64,000 nt of DNA, taken from positions 1,488,001 to 1,552,000 of the forward strand of contig JANCRA010000018.1 in the NCBI GenBank assembly GCA_024362935.1, read 5' to 3'. The notes under the pieces are model-generated. The model did no database searches, was not told the origin of the DNA, and saw only the letters and a program-made list of their open reading frames with translations. Made by a program: the position numbers and the translations under genes. Position 1 is the stretch's first letter, and every line of letters starts with the position of its first letter. Source of the stretch: Setophaga petechia. Lineage: Eukaryota > Chordata > Aves > Passeriformes > Parulidae. This document shows positions 33,501 to 45,343 of the stretch, in pieces.

Positions 33501-36500
33501 AAAGTCCTTTAGGACTAATGCTTGGGCACTAGCCTGGATATTGAAATCTAGGCACCATTAGCTGGAGTGTCCCAATTACTTTAATTGACACAGACATATT
33601 TGAGGAGAGAGGCTGTTTCCAAGGTTACCAGGATTTGAATTACAGCTTCACTTTTTAAAAAGAAAAAAAAATAAATAGAAAAAACCACCTTCCCTCTAAA
33701 CTCCAGTCCCTTTAAAAGTCAAAGAAATTGTAGTAAGAGTGGAGTAAGCTCTTCCTAGCCCTAGTAAATATGGTCCTAAGCAAAATAATTCAATGTCTTA
33801 TCTAATGCTGCGGCCACTTTGATTTGATTTATTCAAAAAGTACCAGTGTTATGACTAAATGCTCTTAAAGGATCAGTTTCTGGATCATAGCTGCAGCCAC
33901 TGGGGAATACTGTGAAACACTTTCCTCAGTGTCAGGTCCATGTGCATGTCTGGCACTGAGAGAAAACACATTTTCTCTCATCACCCCTTTTCAGGAAAAA
34001 TGTGTTACAGTCGATAGAAATGAGAGCTGAGCCTTCAGCTCTGTTCTATATTAATGTTAAAAATGTTCATCTTATTATAAGCTGGCCTAATTCTAGAAAT
34101 TTCGTGTCTTCCAAACACTTGTAAATAATTCTTAAAAATCTGTGATGCAACTCCTGGTTCCACTGCTGCATTCCAACATCTGGTTCACTTTAGTGGGAGT
34201 TTCAAACACTCACCCTCAATGTGCTGTGTGAGAATTTGAGAGTGTGATTTTATCCAGATTCTAACACTGGAAATGGCAGCAGGCCCTGAAAGAAGGGAAG
34301 AGGTACAGGAGAAGTTAATGTCTAAAATTGTCCTTCTGCCCCACTGCTGCCACTTTATTGTGAATATTGCACCTGGTACAGAGCAGGACTCAGCTGGAGC
34401 TCCTGGTCGGGTTGGTGCCTCTCCTTGAGCCACCTTTGACTCTGCCCTGCAGACCCTTCTCCCCTCCCCAGGCTCCCTCTCAGGCATGGAAACCTGCAGG
34501 AGCTGGCAGTGGTGGCTGGAAATGAGGACAGAGCATTGGAAGGATGGAGGGAGAATCTATAAAATATACATTATTCTTTTTCCTCTGGCAGTCAGTTTTG
34601 CTTTTAGCTTTGGAGATGAACTCTGGGAATTGACTCAGCCAGTGCTGGAGCTGAGCTGTTGTCTCCCCTTCTGTTGTCTTGTGGACTAAGTTGTGCTCAC
34701 AAGTTCAGGGGATCATTTGGTTCTCAATTCTATATTTTCTATAATGGTCTCATGCAGAAAGTCTCTGTGCCTGTAAGTTCAGCCAATTAACTTTCTGTGA
34801 ACTCTGCTGCTAAATTTCCCTCTGTTTCCATCACTGCGGATCAGGAGCAGCTTGACTGGCCCCAGTCTGAAGTCTCTTTATGTAATTGGAAGTGGAGAGT
34901 TTGAAAAGCAGTCTGCAAGAGGTTTTGTGGCAGAAATTCTCTGAAGAGAATTTCAGTCCTCCTGTGCTGGTGCTATGTGTGCTGTGGAGCAAGGGCAGGT
35001 ACCCAGTTAATTTACACCTCAGAGTCCCCTGGGGATGAGGTGCCTCCCACGGGCTCAGCTTTCTGCTTGAGCAGGTCCAGGACCATTTAAAACCCATTTT
35101 TAAGGATGCTCTGGCACACCTGCATTCCCCAAATCCCTGCCTGTCTGCAGCACAAAGCAGCAGAAGGCGCTGAGAGCCTCAGCCTGGTGAAAACCTACTG
35201 ATGAACATTTGGACACGGAGCCAGAGGAGTTCTGTGAGAGCTCCAGAGCAATTCTGTGGCTGTGATGAGTTTAAATAAAGTTCAGTGAGGCACACAAGGC
35301 TCTCAGATCATCAGTCATCAGTGAGGATGGGACTGCAGTTGTTACAGGCATGCTGTCCACTGCTAAGGAGCCATTCTCAAGACAGGTTCATAATCAATTT
35401 TTTTATTTGAGTGAAACCCATTTTTTTCTCATTGGAGCAGACTGTAAGATCTGTGGATCTTATCCAGCAGATTTATTCATTTCAAGCCATTCTGGATTAT
35501 GTCAGCTTTATTGAACTATAACCATTAAAGAAAATGTAAAAGGCTGTTCTCAGAGCCCCCAGGATCTTTTCCTTAGAGAATTGGAGGAATGGGAAGGAAG
35601 GGCTTGGGAAGAATTTCCCTTCCAGTCCACAGTTCAGGTGTTTGCAAGAAATTATTTGTGGGTGAATCCAGATTTCAGGCTGTGTTTTGCCAAGAGAAGA
35701 GTCAACAACACCCTCTGAACAGCATAATGAAAATCAGGCATTTAATTTTTCAGTATTTTCATTAAGTGAAGCCTGCCAGTTCTAGCCATATGTGCCATTG
35801 CTGTTTTAATCATATAAATGATACATACACAGAAATGATACACAACTCACACACTTGGAATTACTGAGTGTTCTTTATGCCACTTCTGTGAAAAATAGCC
35901 TTTTATTATAATCTTTTAGAGCTCTGGATGGAGAATTGTATTCCTTAGTGTTGGACTGAGCTTTTTAGGCTCTGTGGCAGGAGGGCTGTGTTGAGGACTG
36001 GACACATGATGAGTAGTGAGTCTGGAGAGGGAAGGCTGACCAAGAAAAAACTGATTTTCTTTGTGAAACCAAATCTACCAGGAACATCTGCTGAGTGTAT
36101 TTTTCTTAATTTTAAAATTCACTTGCCTCTTTCATTCTATGCAGAATTGGACAGTTGAGATGAATGAATTGTAGATAGGGCCAGTTCCTTGGGTTCTTCC
36201 AGTGCCTTTATGCTGGGACCAGTGCTGGTTTATGTGTGCTGGGACCCAGAGCAAGGAAGAGTTTCTGGATGTGTCTGGAAGGGTGTTGGATGCAAGCTGA
36301 CCATGGCAGCGTGGCCCCACAGCCTGTGCCTGCCCCAGAGAAAGGCCAGGTAGGTGCAGAAACACATTTTAGTCTTTTTAAATCCCAGCTCTGAAACCAC
36401 TCCATGCAGAACTCGTCTGGTTGTGGCTTAAATTGCAGAGAGGCCAAAGGTAAAAAACCACAGAGGGTACTTGCAGCTTTTATTTTTTTTCCAAAGGATA

Positions 36501-37172
36501 CTGTCTAGAGATCTTATTGCAAGAATTAAAAAAATGGTAAATTCTCAGTGAAGTGCTTTGTTTGATGCTGTTTATTTAAGTATTGTCTCTTTGTAGTGAA
36601 TGTGGTTGTGTGTAACACATACACACACATGTGCTCACCTCACAGATGTGCTGCAGGAGTTTCTTATCAAACCCATGGAGGCTCTTCAGTCACCCTTGAG
36701 ACTCCTCCCCATACCCAGCCAGGATTTTCTAATTCCACTTATGCAGAAACCATTTTGGGGACGTGGGGTGAGAACGCAAACTTTTGCTTTATTCTAGCCC
36801 ATTGAAGAATTGCTTTAACACACTTTTCATCATTTATCTCCTCATTTATATTCAGCTGCTGTTCCGGGATTTGCCAGACTCAAAGGTTTTTCATTTTACT
36901 ATTTCTCTCCTTGCTTAAAGGAACTAAAAAGATGTTGGTTGCACTTAATAATTGTCTGGGGGTGAAGTCATGGTTCCCTTAAAATTGATAGAAGAGCACT
37001 CATTGACTGTAATTAAACAGAGATTTCCATTTGAAATCTGGAAACAAACCTTTCTTTTTTCCTTTGCCTTCTCCTCTGTATTTGATGTTTCATCCCTGCT
37101 CACTTGCAGGGTGTTCAGATGCTCTTGGTTGCATTTGTAGTAACAACAAGAAACTTTATTTCTTTTGAATGA

Positions 37173-37482
37173 CCAAGCTATGGGACCTACAAGGATCATT
37201 AAGTGCAGCTCCTGGCCCTGCACAGACACCCCAACAATCCCATCCTGGGCATCCCTGGGAGTGTTGTCCAAACCCTTCTGGAGCTCTGGCAGCCTTAGGG
37301 CTGGGACCATTCTCTGGGCAGCCTGTGGGAAGAGTTTTTTCTGATATTCTCCCCAAATGTGCCCTGACACAGCTCCAGATGTTCCCTTGGGTGCAGTCCA
37401 TGGTCCCCAGAGAGAAGAGCTCAGTGCCTTTCCCTTCCCCTCCTGGCTGGCTCCTGGGCTTGTTCCTGAGAGGAGCTGCAAG
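37173..37482 (-). mobile_element. CR1 LINE 3' fragment, longest copy in the window
   Basis: About 310 bp match the CR1 3' UTR in reverse: GGGACCTACAAGGATCATTA near 37182, CCCAACAATCCCATCCTGGG, TCCCTGGGAGTGTTGTCCAA, CTGACACAGCTCCAGATGTT and AGAGAGAAGAGCTCAGTGCC. It is 5' truncated and carries no intact reverse transcriptase. A 178-codon minus-strand open frame here is a by-product of the element. Confidence 0.88.
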
Positions 37483-37879
37483 TCCTGACTGAAGCTATTA
37501 GAGTGCAGGGAAGCCTTTAAGATCTCACCCTAAATGTCTCCCTGAGCACCCAGTTGTCCTACAGAAATGAAAAATGAATTTAGCACATGCTGGAGGTTCT
37601 GAAGCAGTTGGTGGAGTTGAAGCCTGTTTTTAGAAACATCCTGTTCTGTTTTCTTTTGATGCCTTCTCTGAAGAGCTGGCTCTGGCTGCAATGGCCACCA
37701 GGTATTTGCAGCAACCTGAGAGCAGTGATTTCTCCATCTGCACACTGTAAACAAGCCCAGGGGTTGCTTTGGCCAGCATTGTTGTGTGGCAAGCCCTGGG
37801 TTTGTGGGGCCTTTGTACAGAGGGAATTGGATGTACAAGTTCCTCCATTGTTAGGTAACCTCAGCAACCAGCTCCTCTG

Positions 37880-38170
37880 ACAGGGAACATGAAAGGGGCT
37901 CGTGTCTCCAGACATTGCCTTGCTGCAGTTGCGTTTCTATAACAACTTGAGGAATCATTAATAAATTTGAAACACAGCTTCTCCCCCAAAGCGTTTCTTG
38001 CAGCAGAATGGGGGCTCGTGCTGGATTTCAAAGAGAGCATCATGTCTACAATTTATTTTCAGAGTAAAATGCATTTCTTTTTGAATCAGAATTGAGCCGA
38101 TACGCTGAATTAAAAAATCCCTGATGGCTCTAAAAATTTGTCCAGTGGGTAGCTTGCTTAAACAAGTAAT
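37880..38170. promoter_or_regulatory. Candidate conserved noncoding stretch
   Basis: This non-repetitive stretch has scattered CpG (GGGGCTCGTG twice, GTTGCGTTTC, AAAGCGTTTC, GCCGATACGC) and homeodomain-type cores such as CATTAATAAA. It sits 400 bp beyond a CR1 copy. Constraint is inferred. Confidence 0.3.
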
Positions 38171-39139
38171 TATTTCTAACATTCTGTAAATTATTAACTC
38201 CTTTAAGATATGAACACATTTATCAGTTGAACTGTTCTTGTAATGTTTTCCCTTCCTGTGCTATTTTTCCGCTTCTCTTGTATCTGGAGATTCAGAAATA
38301 ACTGAAGATCTTGCAGGTTTATGCCCACTTATTTTTATTTTTAGATTTTTGTATTGCTCACCTCTTAGGATTTTTCAAAGATTGCTTCTGAGGAAATTCA
38401 TTAATGATGCTTTTTCGAGATACGTATTTCATGGGATTATAAAAAGAAGCTTCTGAGCTCATTTCTTACAACCAATTTGTTCTTGGGGCTGTCAGTTAAT
38501 TCGTCTGTTCCTCGGTTTCTGAAATAAAACTGAGCTTATCTTGTAATGAGGTGTTTGACAACTGTTACATAGCTAACGAGAATGAGGAAGTGTAGTCACA
38601 GAAAGAGCTTTAGAAACTCTACTAACCTTGTGCATAATATAAATATATTACTTTTTTTCAAAGGTTGTACCTCTGTGACTGCCATCCTTGGGAGTAAAAA
38701 AAAAAAAAAGCCAGCACATAGAAAACTGTTTCCTAGGTTTTATTTGTTGTATTGCCACCTGTAATCTCTCCCCAGAAAAATTACATTAAGCTAAGTGCTC
38801 AAAGAATTTATGCATATTGCAGCATCTCCTTGTTTGTGGTTTCACTTAATAATGCTACATCTGTTCCCCGGTTATCATTTACAGAAGGACCTGATTTAGG
38901 GCTCTAATAAATATTGGCCATATTGGTGCATATATGAACCTGACTTCCAGTTAAAGTTATTCTTCCAATTTAATTTTTGAGATAGTGGATCTCATTGCAG
39001 GTGCATAGGCCTCCCCAGTAATGGCAAAACTTCCTTGGTGCAAATGGAATGTTCTGAAGAGCCTGTAATTATGACAGAGGCTTGATCAATATTTATTTCC
39101 TGGAAGATCTACTGTGGCTTTCTTGGTGGAGGGCTGGTG

Positions 39140-39800
39140 AAGTGATTTACCTTCCCTCGAAATGCGCCGAGCGCAGCATCGTAAAACCAGATAAGACAGT
39201 TAATCTAAAAGTCCATTGTGGAATAACAAATGTTATTATTATGGCCTGTGCAGAGCAGCCCCGTGTGTTCCTAGAGAGCAGCCTGGATGATTCATGTGGT
39301 CCTTGTTTCCATTCCAGCTGTCTGGGATGAGTAATGGTGTGCTGGCCAGAACATGGGATTTTCACAGCTCCTCCTCCTCGTGCAGATCTGGTGCTCCACA
39401 CCAGCTCTATCTGCTGTTACTTGAATGTCTCAAATCTCTGCCTTCAGAAGGCAAAAGCACACAGGTGTTGCTGAGCAGAGTTGAGAGGAACTCTGCTAAT
39501 TCTTCTCTTAGTTCATTCAGGCTCGTTACTGAAATCAGCTGGGGATGCAGAGCCCAGCTCAGTCCAGTTGCACCTCTGTTGAATATAAAACACTGGCTTG
39601 GAGCTGTCTCTTGTTTGCCCCATAATTTTCAGCCATTGACTCTGTTCTATGATGCCCTCAGGAGGTTATTAAGAAAGTAACTCATTATGGGAATCCAAAG
39701 TGTAGCGATAATCACTCGCCATAAACTGCGTAATGGAAGAATTTTATAGATTGTTAAAGCTCATTCTAACATTCTTTATTTCATCTTCTGCTTTGGGTTA
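39140..39800. promoter_or_regulatory. Candidate conserved noncoding stretch, two CpG clusters
   Basis: The first cluster, CGAAATGCGCCGAGCGCAGC with ATCG, is near 39159. It is followed by an ACCAGATAAG GATA-like site and the AT-rich TTATTATTATGG. The second, near 39700-39735, contains GTAGCGATAATCACTCGCCA and CTGCGTAATGG. There is no repeat match and no domain in any frame. Confidence 0.35.
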
Positions 39801-42596
39801 ATGCAAAGACACTGCAGACAAAGAAGGGATGATTGCTGCTGGATTTGTGATCTTGGATCAGGGTGGATGGGAGGCGATGAACAGAAGCAGATGGTTCCTA
39901 TTGGGCAAACAGGGTCAGGGAAATCAAATTAGTGTGTATTTGTACTCATTTTTTTGCAAATAGTAAGAGCACCAGTCATGATTTCAAGGCCTCTAGTGTG
40001 CTTTTACCAGATGCTTCCAATGAGAAATTCTTTCTTTTTCTGGCAGTAGGATTAATGCACAGTGCCTGCCCAGCACACTCTGTGGACTCCACACTTAAAA
40101 ACATTGCAAGAATAGAAAATTGTGGTAATAAAACCATTTTAGCATAAGTAAGTGCACTGTCCCTCATTGTGATATTGAAAAGGCTTGAGATAGTTCACTA
40201 GAAAATACTAGAACATAGTTGTGTATAAATGAGCAAAGAACTGCCTAAACACAAAGGTTGGGTGCAGGCCAGAAGGAGATAGAGAAGGATGTTCCTTGTG
40301 ATTTGGGGAAAAAAGTGACAAAATACAGGAGTCATCAAACTTTGAAAGATATGATTTTGTAGATTTATTTCTTGTTTAACTTGGAGGGATAAAAAGTATT
40401 TATTATGTATTATTTATTTATTTTTTAGACTGTTTCACTGTAACATCATTTCCATGGAGTTCAGTTATGGGTAAGATCCTGAAACTGATGAAAGTACAAA
40501 AGAATTTTGCTAATCACTGCTCAGAATTACACCTTAAATGTAAAAGACTGTAGACAGGTAGAAAACCAATGAGAATTTAAGATATGTATTTGGTTTGATT
40601 GTGGTTTTTTGCTATATCCACAACCCAACCTTAGCAGAGGTTTGTAGTAACAAAGTTGTTAGAGAGGTTTTTGATTGTTCAGGGAGAGTGGAGTCCCTGG
40701 TTCTGCAAGGTGAGAGACAATGTAAGACAATATGCAAGGAGAGTTGTTTGCTTTTATTTTTATCATATGGGTAATGTAGCCTGACACCTTGATGGATGGG
40801 ACAGAGCTGTTGGGGACCTTGGAAGGAAGGAAAGGCGAGAACATAAATACTGGATGTTGCAGAGATGGAGGAGCAGCAGAGGAAAGGTTCTGAGACCTGG
40901 CTGCAAATGCCCCTTACCCAGACTGGGGGTTCCCAAGTCTGTGTGAATATGAGCAAGGGAAATTACAACACTTGGGCTCAAAAAAACCAAAAATCCAAAA
41001 ACCAAGTGATGTGCAGAGTTGGAGGTCACCTCCCAGGATGGCAAGGAGGTGCCTGGTAGGCAAAAGAGGATGGAGCAGTAGCTTTTGTTCTGTCCAAATA
41101 ATACCTAGACAGAAATGGCAGCCCTGTTCTCCCCACTGCAGTTAAATCCTCCAAGGAGTTGGAGTCTCATTAAAGCATCAAAACTGTTAATTAGCTCATC
41201 CATTCGAAAGTGTATGCAAGGAAATAATTGGGATACCTGGAATTTGAGTTTCTGTGGAAAAGCAGATTTAGATTTTTATGTCCAGGTAAGAGCGAGCAGT
41301 GAACTAGCTGCTGTTTGGAGCAAAACCATAGGGGAACTAGGAAAATACAGATGGAGTTGATGAAGCAATTCTCAAGCAGTTAATTTAAATGGAAAAGTTA
41401 CCCCAGGGACTGGATGGGTCTTAGTTTTCCTGACTGTGAAGTGTGTGCTCCTTCTTTTTACCTGCAGTAAGGTCTGTCCTCATATTTTTTTTCTCCTTTT
41501 AATATTTAATTATTTAGTTGCTAACGATTATTTTGATCTCCCTTTTTTCCCCACGTTGTCAGTTTGAGAAAATTAATCAATTGCCTGACAGCGACTAGAA
41601 CTATTAATCTTTTGTGCTTCCTCCTGGACTTCTTTTGTGTCTTCTTTTGTGAAGCTAAAACAAGTTTAGCTTCAGAGCCGTGTGGCTGACACATTCCCTC
41701 TCCATAAGGATTCTTTATTTTGGAAGTCCACTGAGACTTCCAAATAAATTGAGTTGACCTGTGCAGCTCTGTGTTTGTCTCCTGCCTGACCTCCCCTTGT
41801 ACAGCCAGCAGACAGATTGCAGTGAATGTGATTATGCAGGCAAGCAAATCCTCTGCTTTTAATTGCTTTTAATTGCTGATGCTTGACACTGGAAAGAGCC
41901 AATTCTCTATTTTTTCTCCACAAATATTTTTTTTTTTCTGCAGGAACTTTTGTTTGAAATGCAGATCTGGGTTGTTGAGTGACTACACCATGACTGGATC
42001 CTGGCTGCTATAATTAGCAGCTAATTACAACCTTTGATTGCATGTCTAACAGGCTGTTTGTTCAGGAACAAATGCACCTTTTCTCGGGCTAGGTGAGACG
42101 AGCCGCTCAGTGTTTTGTTATTCTGCCCTGTGATCGTGCCCCCTGCACCAGGAGCTTTCCCTTTCATGTGCTCTGGTAGGGAATTTGTCTCTGTCAGCAG
42201 CATTCCCTGGCTCTGCATACCCAAGGATGTGTCCCTGTTTTATCAGGTGCTTCAGAGCCTTCCCTGGCACTGGGGGGAGTCTCAGAGGAGGAATTTGTGC
42301 AGCCATTTGGGTCAGGAATCTCTTCCCTGGGCAGGATTTTCAATCCAGCTATCACAACATTAATGCAAACTGGAAGCTGTGGCAGAGACAAGGGGGATGT
42401 TTATTAATAATTTTGCCTGTGCAAGCTGTAGATAAAAAACAACAATAACGATGCCGTGCCTGATACGCAGCTGCCAGTAAACTGCTTTTTTTTTTTTGCT
42501 TAAAAAAGATCATCTAGATAACTCCTCACAAAAAAAAGCCACAAGGGTTTTCAGTTTAAAATTTATGTGTGTCCTATCATCCTTGGATTTGAATCA

Positions 42597-42796
42597 CTAT
42601 ATTATGTATAGTAAATATATATATATAGTATAAATATAGTATAATTACTATATACATATAGTGTATATATACATGTATATTACTATATATATAGTGTATA
42701 TATATAATTATATATACATATATATACACTAATATATATGTACACACTATATATAGTGTATATATATAATATATATTATATATATATAATATAAAT

Positions 42797-42853
<57 letters not shown>

Positions 42854-42860
42854 AATATAA
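42597..42860. repeat. Long AT-dinucleotide microsatellite with GTATATA interruptions
   Basis: About 260 bp of (TA)n broken by TAGTGTATATA and TACATA variants, ending in a purer (AT)n run at about 42800-42850. It can form hairpins and is probably polymorphic and assembly-prone. It causes a Tyr/Ile-rich open frame on the minus strand that is not a gene. Confidence 0.95.
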
Positions 42861-45314
42861 ATGTAGTATAAATACCTGTAATTTTTTTTGTCTGTGTCAC
42901 TGCTAGTAGTGGTACTTGCAGGACAATTTTTATATCTGAAACTTGGGGAACAGTAATTTTAATGAAAAAAAATAAGCTACATTGCTATAATAAGATACAG
43001 TTTTGTTCTTTCTCTGCGCAGACAGTGCTGAATTATTTTTACTTTCAAGCAGCCTCCTCTGAAGTAGGAGAAAATGTTAAGTGCTTCAGAGAGCTGGAGC
43101 AAAGGCAAAGGTTGGATGGAAATCTCTGCCTTGCTGCTGCTGCCAGTGCTGACGGTGGTTCTGATATTTCCCTGGCACTTTGTTTACCAGATGGAAATGT
43201 TTCATCACTGGTATCTTTTTTTTCTGTTAGTCACAAAGAGGAGAATTGGACTGCATCCCCTTTAATCATGGTTTGTAGAGCCAATACAAGGAGACTCAAG
43301 TGGTGCTGAGAAGGCTGGTGAAGTTAGTGCTTATTTTTTGAAGAAAAATGAACTTACACATGTGAAAATAAAACTTTTCACTCACCTTATCTTAATGTTT
43401 AATCATAATGCAGCTCCCATTTTCCCTGTCTGGTGCTTAAGGTTTTGATATGATAACTCACACTGTTCTACAAACTTGAAAGCTCAAGGAAATGCCTGTA
43501 AGCACATATTAATGGTACAGTTTTTCTGGATTAAATTCACTTACATCGTTCTGAAGGGAGGAAATAAGTTTGAGCTGCTAAATCTGCCCAGTTTCTCTGT
43601 GGTGCAATGTCTTCTTTATGCCTCAGAGAGAGGGAAGGGGGGAGATGTGGCTTCATTTGAACTAAAATTACTATCTAGGGAAAGAGAAGTGCTTGGAGTT
43701 TTCATGTGAAAAGGAGCAGATTAAAAAAAAAATTAAAAATTCAAAATTCAGTTATTTTACTGAAATAACTTGACTGTTACAGTGCACAAAGTTTGAAGAC
43801 ATAACTAGCTAAATGCTGAATTTACAATGTTAGTTTAACCTGTGTATGTTTCTGTCCTAAGTGTTGAGTTTATTTTAAGCTCAAAAGAAAGTGCTCACAA
43901 AGACTTTACCATCATCCTTCAGAGTGAGTGCATCCTCCTAATTACCACCAAGAGAGCCCCATCAGCAACATTCAGAATGGTCACAGCACAAATCCCAGGG
44001 GTATTTAAAGCCCTGACTCTGCTGGTTCCTCATTTTATTTTATATTCCTTGTAAGCATTATTGTTGTGAGAAGGGAAACAGAACCATGTGCAGCATCAGC
44101 TCTGGATCCTTCCAAGTTATTGGACCACCAAATGTGCCTCAGTGGTGCTGTCCCTGGTGGAAATGTTTCCAAGCAGGGAGCTGCCTTTGCTCCCACATCA
44201 AGCTGCAATTTGTGTAAATTGGGGTTATTTCCAGCCTGGTGAGGTATTAGCTGTAATCTGGGTAAAAGCCATTTAGCTTTGGAACCAGTATGGGGAGTGC
44301 AGGATTTATTTGACTGGGAACCATCGTTATGTTCAGCATTTGTAGAGCAAAATAAACCTAACAAATACTGGTTATCTTTATTTCTTGCCACTCTGTTCCA
44401 AGCAGTGGTGCTCTCAGCACTGCACGCATTGGAAAGTTCAAAGGCTGTTTCACATTAAACAGCTTTATTCTCTGAAAATGTATTCTTGTGCCATTACTGG
44501 AATCTCAGACCTCCCTGCTTGGTCATAAGTCCTCTAAGCTTCCATCACCTCTTTGCAACGATGCTTTTAATGAGACTCTGCAGTTCACATCTGGCTTTCA
44601 CTGCTGTGGATGTGTGACAGAATACAAAGGGTTCCTTGTTTAAAAATGAAGTCCTGAGGCTGGTAAGAAAGCAGTGGGAGTTGAGAGTGACTCTAAACAA
44701 AATCCATTTTAAATGGATTTGAGTCTATAAGGGTTTCTTCTATATCAAAGGCCTTAATTTCTTGTTTATGATAGGTAAAAACTGTATAGACAATTGCTCA
44801 GTATTGTTTTGTCTTTATTTCACTGTGTTAATGCTTGGTTACTTTAGGGCAGCATCTACATTCTGTAAATCTATTTATCTTTAGCCACAAAGAGCCAGTG
44901 GATACGCATTCTCTGTTCAGGAAAACATCTCTGTGTTCACACAGCACAGGTATTGGTGTCCTTTGGTGACAGAAAATGGGGAATCTTTGCAGTGGGAGCA
45001 GAACAACCTCCTGTCCCTGGGCAGAAGGAGCAGGGCTGTGTCCCTGGGAAGCTGCCAGGCAGAGAGGGGCAGCTCCAGGAGGGCTTTCCTGGCTAAAGAG
45101 CCCTTGCTAATCCTGCCAGCCAGAACCTCTGGTGCTTTGGGAAGGGGGAGACAGCAGCATTTGGGAGCAGTTTTCCATCTGAGAGCAGAATGATTCAGGA
45201 GCTGTGAGGAGCACTCCCATCTCCTGTGCTGCTCAGCAGAAGGTGTCTGCTGCCCAAAGCCCCTCTTACAAAGAGCAGAAATATAAAAATTACCATGCCA
45301 GAAGTTGATGTAAC

Positions 45315-45343
45315 TTGCTGATAATCTCTTGCTGATAATCTCT
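45315..45343. repeat. 14-bp tandem duplication
   Basis: TGCTGATAATCTCT occurs twice in a row and then begins a third time as TGCTG. This is a small local slippage event. Confidence 0.8.

Larger units (their letters stand above)
21432..37172 (+). other. MEGF6: MEGF6 intron 4, second part: no exon seen
   Basis: It contains one CR1 fragment (23432) and a CpG-retaining candidate regulatory stretch (30350). The rest is single-copy-looking AT-rich DNA. Open frames here are short, lack splice-supported structure and do not resemble a known protein. No tRNA, rRNA or microRNA hairpin was recognised. Confidence 0.55.

Noticed and set aside
36945..37481. Minus-strand 178-codon frame
   Set aside because: Most of it is the CR1 3' non-coding region. 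It contains no reverse transcriptase motifs.
42577..42900. Minus-strand Tyr/Ile repeat frame
   Set aside because: It is the translation of the AT microsatellite.
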